Assembly: GCA_028274465.1 (NCBI GenBank)
Contig: CM051458.1
Coordinates: 15,949,566-16,013,565, forward strand
Reading direction: 5' to 3'
Length of the DNA stretch: 64,000 nucleotides
Source: Plantago ovata
Lineage: Eukaryota; Streptophyta; Magnoliopsida; Lamiales; Plantaginaceae
Part shown: one piece after another, positions 9,225 through 20,622 of the stretch
Layout: the number at the start of each line of letters is the position of its first letter
How positions within the stretch are numbered: position 1 is the stretch's first letter
Made by a program: the position numbers and the translations under genes
The notes under the pieces: generated by a model
The model's database searches: none
Told to the model about the DNA's origin: nothing
Seen by the model: the letters and a program-made list of their open reading frames with translations, nothing else

Positions 9225-10631
9225 CTACCTTTTACCACTTTTTAACAATTCCTTCAGAGTAATAGGCCCGCCCATCCTTGTACCAGTCCAATCCATTATG
9301 GCGTGGACTGCAGCAGCAGTAAACCCACACTGGAAAAATAAATGATGTACATCCTCATCTTCAGAATCACATAACACACACTTCAAATCAACATCTATCC
9401 CAAACTTTTGCAACCTAACTTTAGTTGCTATTCTACCCTTTAAAACCAACCAGGTTATAAACTGAGCCTTTGGAGTGGCCAAATTATTCAAAACAAATTC
9501 TTTCCATTCAACTTTTTCAATTGTTGGCCATATCTCCTTGTATATTAGAGACATTCTGAATTTATTATCACCCAGCTGCTTCTGCCAATTCCCATTTCCA
9601 ATTACCAACTGCCTTACCTTGAGTACTTTCTTAACTAGATATGATGCCTGAGGGGGGGTCTCCATGTGCATCGCATCTTGATTTTTTATGTAATACCCAT
9701 GAATCCATTGTACCCAAAGTATATCTGCCTTCGTACTCACAACCCACAACAACTTAAGCATACAAGTCTTATTCCAAGAGGCTAAGTGTGTAAAACCAAG
9801 ACCCCCTTCCGCTCTAGGTCGACACAAATCCTCCCAAGCTACTAGGGCCTTTCCGGAGTCCCCTATCTCGCCTGTCCATAAGAATTTCCTGCAAATTGCT
9901 TCTATAGCTGTGAGTACTTTATTAGGAAACAAAAAGATCTGGCTCCAGTAATTTTGCACCGCATACAACACACTGTTAATAAGTTCAACCCTTCCTCCAT
10001 AACTAAGAAATCGAGAAGTCCAATGTCTTACTTTTGAAAGCACTTTCTCCAACGACGGTTGGTATTGGATAATGGAGAGTCTCTAGCATTTAGAGGAATA
10101 CCTAAGTACCGAAAAGGAAGTGAACCCTCATTGATTTGATCAGCATCTATTATAGCCTCTCTTTTCTCCCTTTGAACCCCTCCAAAGTAAATCTCACACT
10201 TTCTCTTATTACCTATGAGCCCCGACGTCTTGCTAAACTGATCAAAGACATTCAAAAGTGTGACAACAGAAACTTCAGTACCCTTAGAGAAGAAAAGGAG
10301 GTCATCCGAAAAAGTGAGATGGGAAATTTTAAGGCTGCCGCACATGGGCTGATACTTGAATGAAGGATTGTGTTGAAGTGTTATCATCATCCTACTCAAA
10401 TACTCCATACACAACACAAATAAGTAAGGGGAGATCGGGTCCCCTTGCCTCAATCCTTTTTTACCATCAAAAGGCTCCAACACTTGACCATTCAAACAAA
10501 CTTGGTAGGAAACTGTAGTAAGACAAGTAATTACCCATCCCACAAACATATGAGGAAAACCAAGAGCTCTCATCAAACTTTCCACAAAGTCCACGAAATA
10601 GAATCATAAGCTTTTTGGAGGTCCATTTTAA
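9225..10631 (-). pseudogene. LINE-A ORF2, RT palm/thumb and downstream region
   Basis: Reads on the minus strand from the KMDLQKAYDS motif just inside 10631, through GLRQGDPISPYLF and the active-site motif FSDD (usual plant LINE form FADD), then YLGIPL, FLSYGGRVELI, FLWTGE and a zf-RVT-type region with CVLCDSEDEDVHHLFFQC. Frameshifts occur near 10595 (one base lost after SW) and near 10040. The frame closes at 9225 in a stop that another frameshift explains. It is not functional. Confidence 0.85.
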
Positions 10632-10636
10632 TCATA

Positions 10637-12070
10637 TGTTAGGAAACTTGTAATTTTGATGAGCAATTAACCATTCTAAATTAAGGAAAGTCCAACAACT
10701 AGTACTCTTAAGGTCCATAGGAATTTAGAATTTTAAGGACATTGTAAAAGATGAACGTTTGCTGAAGACTTAGTGTAGGTACTAGTTAGGTGCTTTAGTT
10801 TTGCTGATGATGTACTTTGTTTACACAAATGAACTATTGAAGCACTAGAACCGTTCAGAAACTTGAAGAATTCGACGACTGAAGACTAAAGAAGATTTCT
10901 GAAGATGGTATCTACAAAGGCACATGTTGCTCAGAAAGTGGAAACTTCAGCAACAACTTGCATAAGTGAAAATCTATATGACAGAGTAGGTTGTGCTTGC
11001 TGAAACTGAGACTGACCGCTTGCTGAAAAACATATGTGACCTTCTTGCTAAAAGTACTTGCATTTGCGCTCCAACGTTCATATTTGAATTTCATTCAAAT
11101 GAACATTAAATGCAAAAGTAAGCATGCGAAGGACATGAAGACTAGAAGACAAATGAAGAACGTTGCTGAAAGTACAAAAGCAAGATAGTATCTTAAGGAA
11201 CAAAGCCTTAGAATTTAAAATTCAAACGGCTCCCTTGATTCACTATAACTATAGGACATCCGGCAAAGAGTAGAAGTGTGTCAACAACGTGATCAAACTC
11301 TGACTTGTGCTTAAACACTGATCTTTCTTACTCTTTACTGCCTATTGATCCGTTCCAAGACCTAAAGTTTAAAACAAAGCTACTTGTGAAGAAGTAGAAC
11401 ATTCACGGCTAAGAAATTAGTTAAGTGTTCTTTCTTTCGAACAAGAACAAGTCTTGACACCAGAAACAACTTAACTTGTTTACTGCAAAGTATTCAAAGT
11501 TTTGTTTCTTAGATTACTTGTTGTAGCTAAATAAGTTATACTCAAGTCATCTCATCCCAAACCTCTCTAACCGATAAACACCCTTTTTCAGGCGTGAAAT
11601 TCAGGGGGAATTTAATCAAGCATAGTGTTGTTGATTATAAGTCCCAAGTTTGGTGGAGAACAAGGTTTCGTTCTCTAGTTAGGTTGAAAACGAAGCAAGT
11701 GTGCTTTGATTTCTGTACAATCGCTCTAGATAGGTGTTGTAACGAACCTCAAACTTATCTTAGTGGATTAAGTCCTAGAAAGGACAAAGTGGATTAGTTG
11801 AGAGATTACGCCACTCTCAAATACCACTATAAAAAGTGTTTTTGTGATTTACTTTACTGCATTTAGTTTTCAGCAAGCTTATCTATCTGTACACTGTCAC
11901 TCTGCTCACTTGCTGAAACTAGCACTTACTAAAAAGCACTTATTGTATAAAGACTTCCACACTCTGTTTTTAAGTATGAGTAAAACTCGTTACTGAAAAG
12001 TAACTAGTTTTTAAACGACGAAATATGGAAAAGACTATTCACCCCCTCCTCTCTAGTCTTTTCTTGTTAT
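10637..12070 (+). mobile_element. Copia LTR (family C2) inserted in LINE-A
   Basis: Starts TGTTAGGAAACTTG like the LTRs of the large copia element at 35357 and matches them along its length. It stops at TTCTTGTTAT and lacks the last roughly 17 bp (through TCCAACA) of a complete LTR. A 5-bp repeat TCATA flanks it at 10632-10636 and 12071-12075. Next to it LINE-A also lacks about ten codons between its RGY and MIKMD motifs. It is either a solo LTR with a small deletion at its right edge or an aberrant insertion. Confidence 0.8.
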
Positions 12071-12075
12071 TCATA

Positions 12076-13787
12076 ACCCCTTATAATCTCTTGAGCCAAA
12101 ATAGTATTATCATGTATGAATCTACCGGGAACAAACGCAGCTTGCTCCCTTCCCACCAGAACACACATTAATGTACTCATCCTCAAAGTCAATTTTTTTG
12201 AGATTATCTTATAGATCACAGTACAACAAGCTGTAGGTCTATAATCCTTAACTGTGGTTGCAGTGGAGGATTTGGGAATTAAAGTTATAGGAGTAGTATT
12301 GACACTTCGCAATAATTTACCTGAAGTGAAGAAATCTCTTACATCAAGCTTTAAGTCCTCCCCAATTACCGGCCACACTTTCTTGTAAAATTTCGCCGAA
12401 TAACCATCAATCCCCGGTGATTTATCATCACCAATTGATTGCAACCCCTCCCATATTTCAGCATCAGTAACAGGAGCCAAGAGAACTCTTCTTTGATCAA
12501 CAGATAAAGTAGGCCCATTTTGAACAATTTGCAGATCAATGGCTTTTGAAGTAAGGGCAGCAGTTCCTAATAGAGATTTATAGAAAGATAGTACCTCTTC
12601 CTCCAAGTCAGCCTCCTCTATCAATTTTTGTCCCTGCTCGTTAATCAACATAGAGATTCCCCTACTGGACCTTGCTTTAAGACTTTCATAAAAATATCTA
12701 TTATTATGGTGCCCACATTTTAGCCAATGTACCTTTGATTTCTGCTTCAAGATCTTATCTTCTATTATTGACCATTTTTCGAGTTCCTGATGCATATTGC
12801 GTACTTCCAAAATAAAGCAGCATCCAGCGGATTTGATTGTAATGAAGTTTGAAGACTGTGGACTTGAGCTCTTAAGTATGCAACTCTTTTTTCAGCTTGA
12901 GAGACATGCTGTGTCAAGCCTTTAAGATGAACCCGTAGAGACATCAGCTTCTTCCAAACTTTATACATCTTAACCCCTTGTACAGGAGTCTGCCAACCCA
13001 TCTCCACTGTATGTAGAAAATCAGCATGCTCAGTTATGCAATTTAAGAATTTAAACTGCTTTCTAATTGTTCGACCAACTCCCATCTCCAACTGCACAAC
13101 CAAAGGGCTATGGTCTGAACTTCCTGCATTTAAAACTTCCACAATACTATTACAAAAATACTGCATCCAACTAGAATCACCAAAACACCTATCAATCCTA
13201 GTGCATATAAGATTTGCATCCTGGTGATTGCACCAAGTGAAATCCCAACCCACGCAATGTAATTCAGTCAGCTGCAAATCACACACAACCTCTCGAAAAG
13301 GTGCACATTCCGAGTCACTAACTGGTAGGCCACCAATTCTGGCCTCAGTAGTTAGAACATTATTAAAGTCGCCTAAAATGATCCATGGGCAATGGATAAT
13401 CTGATAGACAACACACATTTCATTCCACAGCTCCATTCTCCCTTCTGGCTCATTCTTCCCATAAATAAACATTGCCTCAAAATCATAACAACCATTCAAC
13501 CAACTGATCCTACCATGAAGTGTTTGGGATGATCAAGATAGTTTCTGGAATTTAACTATATTACTATCCCATCCAACCCAAATCCTCCCATTAGTGACAT
13601 CCTCATAATTATCTACAAAGCACCAATTACTACCAAACCGTCGTCTAATAGCCCGAGCTTTATTTTGCTTAACTCGAGTCTCTATTAAACCACAAACTAC
13701 TAAATTATTACTTCTACAAAACTTAATGACCTCACGTTGCCTAAGGGATTTATTCAAACCCCTCACATTCCAACTAGCAATTGTCAT
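12076..13787 (-). pseudogene. LINE-A ORF2, endonuclease and start of RT
   Basis: ATG 13787 opens an apurinic-type endonuclease: SWNVRGLN, IETR, GDFNNVL, DR, and SDHSPLVV near the end of the domain. An in-frame TGA at 13535-13533 (probably CGA originally) and a frameshift near 12805 break it. RT motifs follow: KSPGIDGYSAKFYKKVWP, DYRPTACCTVIYKIISK and AFVPGRFIHDNTILAQE, ending at the LTR insertion. The ATG overlaps the ORF1 stop as ATGA. Confidence 0.87.
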
Positions 13788-15256
13788 TGAGAAGGAAGTG
13801 ATGGTCCCGGTTGCAAATCAACCCCTCGATCCATACCAAACAAACCAAACTGCATAATTTCCACATTTTCATCAATTTTCTGTAGAGCTGTATACTGATT
13901 TACCTGACTACTTTGTCCCTGAGTTGTGCTCTTATTCCTTTGATGTTGTGTTTGGCCTTGAACATTAGGAACCGTCTGCTGAGTATTTTTACAATTAACC
14001 ACAACACCTTGTCCTCGTTGACTAGTCTCATTCTGTCTATTTCCTCTTCTCTGTACCACAGTCCAATGAGCCGTAGCCGGAGGATTTCTGCGCACATTTC
14101 TTGGCTGGTTTACTCTTCGTTCCTGCTGCTGCCTAGGCTGCACTTCTTCTATACATTTGTGTCCAATCATTTGACACTGTTGACAATATATTGGCATCCA
14201 TTCGTGCTCAACAGCTTGTTCAACCATGGAGCCAGCAGGATTCTTAATTCTCAAAGTCTCCTTAAATGGTTGAGTAATATCCAGCTCCACCAAAACTCTT
14301 GCAAAATACCTCTTAGACTCCTTTTTCAAAGTACATTCATCAGTTCTCCGAGGCTTACCCAACAGACTAGCCACTCTACCAATCACCTTTTTACTCCACA
14401 TATACACAGGAAGTCTAGGAAATTTCACCCAAATAGCCAGTTTAGTTAAATTCTCCTTACTATACTCAAAATCAGGAGTCCACTTCTTCAATACCACTGG
14501 ATGATTTTTAATGGCATAAGGACCATTCGACAAGATCAAATCACATTCTGCTGCAGTTCTAAAACGTGCAATGAAAAAATCATCATCTATTTGATGGAGT
14601 GAAGGGATAGCCAAATTACCCCATACCTTATAAGCAAAACCTTCCATATACGAAAGAGTATGCTGGGCACCAATGACATACACCACCAGTGAATGTTGCC
14701 ATTTACCCATTTCCTCTGCTACATCTTCATCAGATAAACAGACATATGCACCCTCCTCGTCCATATCAGGCGCCGCATATTCCAGTTCAAGCTCTGTTGA
14801 AGCAAGTCGATTCCCCATCACAGTTTCATCAGGCTCTTGTTCAGCAATAACTTCCTCATCCATCAGCGCATCATCGGACTGCTATGGAACCCTAGGCCAA
14901 TCCAATCGTTGAGTTGTAGCATTGCCCAGATTAGATCTGGCCTCTATTCTATTTGCACCACCGACTGAATCTGGAACAACTGTAGCCTCAATCGACCGAG
15001 CAACCGTTGGACCACTGGTGGCCGGAGGTACCGTAGCCACCGGCGACGTCACCAAGACCTCGTGAGATTGACTTTCTGGTCTCTCTTCACTCGACACGGG
15101 AATCACTCCCTCCCCGTCCACTCCATTACTTCCAACCACCGGAGAAGCAACCGGCAAAGACGTTATCAAAGCAGCCTCCCTTGCAGCGCGAGCAGCGTTC
15201 GTCGGCCGGCCACGCTTTTTGGGAGCAGAATTTGCGTTTCTCTTACCTCTCGCCAT
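13784..15256 (-). pseudogene. LINE-A ORF1 (gag-like, DUF4283 and zinc knuckle)
   Basis: ATG 15256 starts a basic N-terminus with an AT-hook-like KKRGRPT motif. A single in-frame TAG at 14884-14882 (CAG to TAG would explain it) divides it; the same frame continues to TGA 13786-13784. The second half has a DUF4283-type fold (WGNLAIPSLHQIDDDFFIARF, then IWVKFPRLPVYMW) and a knuckle CQQCQMIGHKC, followed by a Gln/Arg-rich tail. About 490 codons, normal for plant L1 ORF1. It binds LINE RNA in intact elements. One stop is the only lesion I see. Confidence 0.85.
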
Positions 15257-15560
15257 GGAGTCGCCGCGCGTAGTCTCCACGCGAGAAGAAAGGGGGAAAA
15301 TACTATTCTCATGGCAATCGACATTATTAATTTTTCTTTTTGAAATATGTTTACAATTTAAGGGTATTTCTATGGTTAGGACGTGTAGTTTTTTATTAAC
15401 ATCCGTCCAATATTTCTGAGTGCAGAATTGGCGTTCTAAGGACAGAATATCATAACCGTTAATTATATTTGTAGAACAAATATCATAAGCGTTTAACAAA
15501 GCCAGAAAGGAAACTCCACTTTTTAAAGAAGGAGGTAAGTCAGAAACTGACCAAAATCCT

Positions 15561-16154
15561 TTGGTTGACTGGAGCTCCAAACAGCTCATACTTTTTGACC
15601 CAACTAAACCCGACCCGCGAGATACACAGTTGGACCATAGCAATCATAATCCTACTTTCCCTCTTCCCAATCCACAAACCCAATTGCAGCCCAATTACTT
15701 CCCATCGAGCTCACTACTAAATTTTGGCTCATTCACTAGCCCATACACCCAATCCCTCCTACCTAGGCCCATAAACCCAATTAACCCACCACCTGGATTT
15801 TTCTACCCTTATCAATATACCACCAGCCTACCGCAGAATCTTTCCCAGTCCACAAACACGACCCACACCGGCCAGCAAACCAATGACACAACCCAGACAA
15901 TCAATCAGCATCCACCTAACCCCAATTACCCCACCAAACCGTTAACCATTGAACCCATAACAGAAACCGAGCCCCCAAAGTCTGCAAAAAAGCGTGGCAG
16001 GCCTCAAGGTGTGAGGAAGTTTGGTCCTAAAACAAAACAAGTAATGGAGGTCAGCAGTAGCAAAGGAAAAGGGAAACAGGTGAAGAAAGGGCGTGCCGAA
16101 GAGGGAATTTTTAATCTAGACCAGAGGCGGGAGTTGCTTTGCAGCCCCGCCTAG
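15561..16154 (+). pseudogene. LINE-B ORF1 C-terminal remnant
   Basis: About 197 open codons without an upstream ATG. It is very rich in Pro, Asn, Thr and Gln, then has a basic KKRGRPQGVRKFGPKTK segment, typical of the C-terminal tail of plant LINE ORF1. The DUF4283 and knuckle domains are missing because the element is truncated at 15477. The stop TAG at 16152-16154 lies four bases before the ORF2 start. Confidence 0.7.
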
Positions 16155-16158
16155 ATCA

Positions 16159-19100
16159 ATGAGTACTCTAGCTTGGAACTGCCAGGGCTTGGGCGGGTCC
16201 TGGACAGTTAGAGCTTTAGGAGATTATCTCCGTCTACATAAGCCCGACCTTATCTTTCTTATGGAGACTCGTTTAGGGGAGATAGGGATTGATAGGATTA
16301 AGCAAAAGCTTAATTTACATGGCATTTGTGTACCTTCAGTTGGTCAGTCTGGTGGCCTTGCTCTTTTATGGATTAAAGAAATAAACGTAACTATTCAGAA
16401 TTATTCCAGAAATCATATAGATGCTAGCATTGACTTGTGTAATGGTGAACCGGTTTGGCGTCTGACCGGCTTTTATGGGGAACCGGACAGTAATAAAAGA
16501 AAGACAACGTGGAACCTGCTTAAGCGTCTATTTCATCAGTCTGTCCGTCCTTGGCTATTAATTGGAGATTTCAATGAGGTACTATCTTCTACCGACAAGA
16601 AAGGGGGTAAAATAATTCCTCCATGGAGGTTGCGGGATATTAGGGAAACGATGGAGTACTGTAAACTATCTGAGATCGATTATGATGGTTACCAATTTAC
16701 TTGGTCGAATCGGCAGACGGGAGCGGCGCATACTGAGCTGAGATTAGATCGAGCAGCAAGTTCTGAGAGCTGGGTGGAGCTGTTCCCAAATGCTAAAGTG
16801 CATCATATTCATACTAGCAACTCTGACCATATGCCAATTTTATTAAAGCTCAGAGAAACAGCGAATCGGAGATACAGACAGAATCGAAGGAAGTTTAGAT
16901 TTGAATCTATGTGGTTACGGCGAGCTGACTGTTCGGAGGTGGTTGGTGATTCCTGGGATGAGGCCGTTGATTTTCTGAGTAATGCCGAAAATTGCAGCAT
17001 CGGTCTGGCGAATTGGGAAAAGTCCACTTTTGGCTCTGTCAAGAAAGAGGTTGCAGATCTGAGGAAAAAACTGGAAAATTTGAAGGAGAAGGAGTTTACT
17101 GTAGAAGTAAAGAATGAAACAAAAGTTCTTAAGGATCAACTCGAAGAAATGCTTGATAGGGAGGAATTAATGTGGCAACAAAGAGCTAAAACGCAGTGGC
17201 TTGCGGAGGGGGATCGGAACACGAGATATTTCCATTCACAAGCATCTAAACGAGCTAAAATGAATGAAATTACAGGACTGCAAAATGAGGAAGGGGTGTT
17301 ATGTTCGGATGTGGAGAGTCTGAACAGAATAGTGAATGGGTATTTTGGCGAGATTTTCAGATGTCGGAGGCCTACTGCTGCCGAAATCGAAGATGTGGTG
17401 GGAGTTATACGTAGCAGAGTGAGCGCAGATATCAATCGGGATCTTGCTCGTGTATTCACGCCAGATGAGGTAAAAAAAGCACTTTTCGATATGTTTCCCC
17501 TTAAATCCCCTGGACCTGACGGCTTACCAGCTCTTTTTTATCAACGTTTCTGGCATGTTGTTGGTAAAAATGTAACTGATTGTGTTCTTGCGTTTCTGAA
17601 TGATGAAAACCTGAATCCCAAATTGAATTACACCCATGTTGTCCTTATCCCAAAATGCAAAGCACCAGAGAAAATAACCCAATTTCGCCCCATTAGCCTG
17701 AGTAATGTCATTTTTAAAATTGCTTCGAAAGCAATTACTAACCGTCTAAAACCTCACATGGATTCCATTATTACAGAAACCCAGTCTGCCTTCGTCCCTA
17801 GCCGGTTAATTACTGATAATGTGCTTGTAGCTTATGAAGTTAATCATTTTTTGAAACAAAAATCCAAGGGCAAAGATGTTTTTATGGCTTTGAAACTTGA
17901 CATGAGTAAAGCTTATGATAGAGTCGAGTGGATTTTCTTACAAAGAGTGCTTGAGTGTCTTGGCTTTGAGGCTCACTTCATAGACCTCATTATGCTTTGT
18001 GTGAGAACTGTGTCTTATTCTATTCTTTTGAATGGAGCACAGTTAGACCCTTTCCAGCCGGAGAGGGGGATTCGTCAGGGGGATCCCCTCTCGCCTTACC
18101 TTTTTCTCTTTGTAACTGAAGCTTTTAGTGCACTAATCTGTGATGCAGAAGAGAGGGAGGTGCTGAAGGGGGCTGCTGTTGCTCCCACAGCACCTAGGGT
18201 TTCTCACCTTTTGTTTGCAGATGACACTTTGCTTTTTTGCCAGGCGACTATAGGGGCGGCGGTGGAAATTGGGGACATACTCTTTCGATACAGCCTAGCT
18301 TCTGGACAGGAGATTAACTTGGAGAAGTCAACCGTAGTGTTCAGTGAAAATGCTGGCATAGATACTGTAGAAGACATCAAGAATTGCTTGCCAGTAAGGG
18401 TGGTAGAAAAACATGAAAAATATTTGGGTTTGCCAACCGAATTGGGAAGAAGCAAAAAGGAAGTATTTAGTTGGCTAAGAGAGCGTGTTTGGGAAAAGGT
18501 CCAGGGATTCGGGTGCAGATTTCTTTCAAAGGCGGGGAAGGAAGTATTAATAAAAGCTGTCATCCAAGCAATTCCAACGTATGTCATGAGCTGTTTTAAG
18601 CTTCCGGATTATTTATTACAAGAGATTGACTCCATCATTGCCAAGTTTTGGTGGGGGAATGGGAAGGCGAAGAAAATACATTAGGTGAAGTGGGAGTCTC
18701 TATGTGATTCTAAAAGAGATGGGGGAATGGGATTCAGGGATTTGCGAGCTTTCAATCAAGCTATGTTGGGGAAGCAAATTTGGAGAATTATTTATAATCC
18801 TTCATCTTTGCTTAGTAGAGTTTTGAAAGCGAAATATTTTCCAAATTGTGATGTCTTTGCTGCAACTCTTAAAGGAAATGCGTCGTTTACTTGGAAAAGT
18901 ATTTTTAGTGCAATGGAGATGGTAAAGGAAGGCGTTCGATGGAGGGTCGGAAATGGTATGAGCATTGATGTCTGGCGTGATGGGTGGATTCCGAGGAGAA
19001 GAGGACTGAAACCAATCACTCCTGATTTGTATGGTTTGGAGGGGCTGACTGTGTCGACTTTGATAAACAATGGGAGGTGGGACGCTAGCTTGGTGAAAGA

Positions 19101-20216
19101 CATGTTCTGGGAGGAAGATAGTACTGAGATTCTGCAAATACCTCTCCCTTCCAGTAACTTGCCGGATATTAGGGTGTGGAATCTCACTGACCGTGGTTTT
19201 TACTCAGTTAAGACAGCTTACTTTCTGGCAAGAACGTTAACACAAGAAAAGGTGGCGCGTAGTAAAGGTAGCAGCAGTATGAGCATAGACAGGGATTGGA
19301 ATTGGATTTGGCAAGCAAAAGTACCACCAAAAGTCAAGGTGTTTTTCTGGCGTGCAACCAGAAATGCTTTACCGGTTACTTCGAATCTGCGGCGCAGGGA
19401 ATAGCTCTGCAGGACATGTGTCCCACATGTGATGTGCCGGCTGAAACTGTGTTGCATACACTACGCGACTGCTCCTTTGCATGACTTTTTTGGGCTGTCA
19501 CTAATATCCCACATGATATTCTTTCTTTCTCTCAGTCTGATTTACAGGGTTGGATTGATTCAGTCAGGAGCAAGCTGCGCGCGGAAGATGTGGGGCATTT
19601 TATGGTATTTTGCTGGACACTTTGGAATACCAGAAACACGGTGATCCACGATAAAGTGCATAAAGATGCTAAAGAACAAGTGGAGGCAGCTCAGAAATTC
19701 CTCACCAAATTCCGGGACGCGCAGGGCCTCTTCAACCAGCCCCGACCACCGGACACGCCAATGGAGTGGCAGTTTCCCCCGAACGGTACGTGGAAAGTGA
19801 ATTATGACGCAGCCTTTTGCTCACGGAATAAGGAAGCTAGGACTGGATCTGTAATTCGAGATAGTGATGGTCGCATTGTGGCCTGGAAACGCACATCCCA
19901 TGAGCATGTCGCCAGTCCTGAGATAGCAGAAGCTCTGGCGGTGCGAGCAGCTGTGCATTTCACCAAAGAACTTAGGCTGCCTCGTATTATTGTTGAAGGA
20001 GATTGCGTGAACCTGGTAAATCAGCTTCTTAATAGGGATACTTCTTTCTCTCTGTGCGGCAATTTAGTAGAAGAAACTAAGAATTTAGGCTTTACTTTCC
20101 AGTCCTGTACGTTTGCTTATGTCAGAAGGAATTGTAATGCCTTAGCTCATTGTCTGGCCAAACATGTAGGAGCAGATGGTGTTGGCTTTACTAGACTGCC
20201 GTTTGAGCATGTTTGA
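16159..20216 (+). pseudogene. LINE-B ORF2 (endonuclease, RT, zf-RVT, RNase H)
   Basis: 841 codons are open from ATG 16159. The endonuclease comes first (WNCQGLGG, METR, GDFNEVL, SNSDHMPI), then a coiled linker, then RT (KSPGPDGLPALFY, FRPISLSNVIFKI, KLDMSKAYDRVEW, GIRQGDPLSPYLF, LLFADDTLLF). TAG at 18682-18684 replaces a Trp in the usual WVKW context. A frameshift near 19398 and TGA at 19482-19484 follow, around a zf-RVT segment (CPTCDVPAETVLHTLRDC). The last part is an RNase H domain (NYDAAF, AEALAVRAA, EGDCVNLVN, RNCNALAH) ending at 20216. Three lesions make it inactive, but it is otherwise full length. Confidence 0.9.
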
Positions 20217-20284
20217 TGTAATCCCCTGATTATCAATATATGATAATTTTTCCCTCAAAAAAAAAAAAAATTATATTTGTAGAA

Positions 20285-20489
20285 TTATATAGAGTTTAAC
20301 AATGGCACAACAGTAAATATAATTTCATATTTGTCCAAAAGTTACAAAATTAAAATTATAATGGACAATTAAAATTAGAAAAGAAAAAAATTAAATCAAA
20401 TCAGACACTTAAACAACAAACACGTTTCCAAACCAGCATCGATCAAAACCAAAAGCTCAAGAACCCTAAATTCCCAAATTTCATCCGCC
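20285..20489 (+). other. AT-rich spacer after LINE-B
   Basis: No ORF or repeat recognised. The last 80 bp (AACACGTTTCC... to CCGCC before ATG 20490) have the base composition of a plant 5' UTR. Confidence 0.4.
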
Positions 20490-20622
20490 ATGTTCTTTGT
20501 TTCCAATCCTGCTAGAACAATACCGAATGTTCTATGTCAAAGAAGCCCAGCTGCCTTTTCGAATATCCCTAAGCAGAGTCTGAGCTGGACAAAGAAGAAC
20601 TGGAAGGTCCTAACTAAACGAG
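20490..20622 (+). CDS. Possible first coding exon of an unrecognised gene
   Basis: ATG in a CCGCC context opens 44 codons. They are rich in Ser, Arg and Lys and poor in acidic residues (only Asn/Gln, no Asp/Glu), which would suit an organelle transit peptide. The exon ends at a consensus-like donor CGAG followed by GTATAG. I could not find the next exon; downstream lies a 60-bp-period duplication (TTGCAGTTGGGAGTATC at 20684 and 20744). It may be a host gene fragment captured by the neighbouring MULE, or an orphan exon. I recognise no family. Confidence 0.3.

Larger units (their letters stand above)
7839..15460 (-). mobile_element. LINE-A, plant L1-type non-LTR retrotransposon, interrupted
   Basis: A minus-strand LINE with ORF1 (15256-13784) and ORF2 (13787 down to 7871). 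It is broken by several stops and frameshifts and by two LTR insertions (7994-9155 and 10637-12070), and its 3' UTR is cut at 7838 by a copia LTR. Its poly(A) tail and target duplication are therefore not visible, and its exact 5' end is uncertain because LINE-B is inserted just beyond at 15477. ORF2 ends in a WRERNKRVF-type tail without an RNase H domain, unlike LINE-B, so the two belong to different LINE groups. Confidence 0.85.
15477..20270 (+). mobile_element. LINE-B, 5'-truncated plant L1-type element with RNase H
   Basis: Ends in a poly(A) run at about 20257-20270. The target duplication (core TTATATTTGTAGAA) is at 15463-15476 on the left and 20271-20284 on the right. The left boundary cuts into ORF1, as expected for incomplete target-primed reverse transcription. 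It sits immediately upstream of LINE-A's 5' region, in opposite orientation. Confidence 0.93.

Noticed and set aside
13913..14449. 178-codon plus-strand ORF within LINE-A ORF1
   Set aside because: Antisense shadow of the DUF4283/zinc-knuckle coding region; composition and position are explained by the minus-strand gene.
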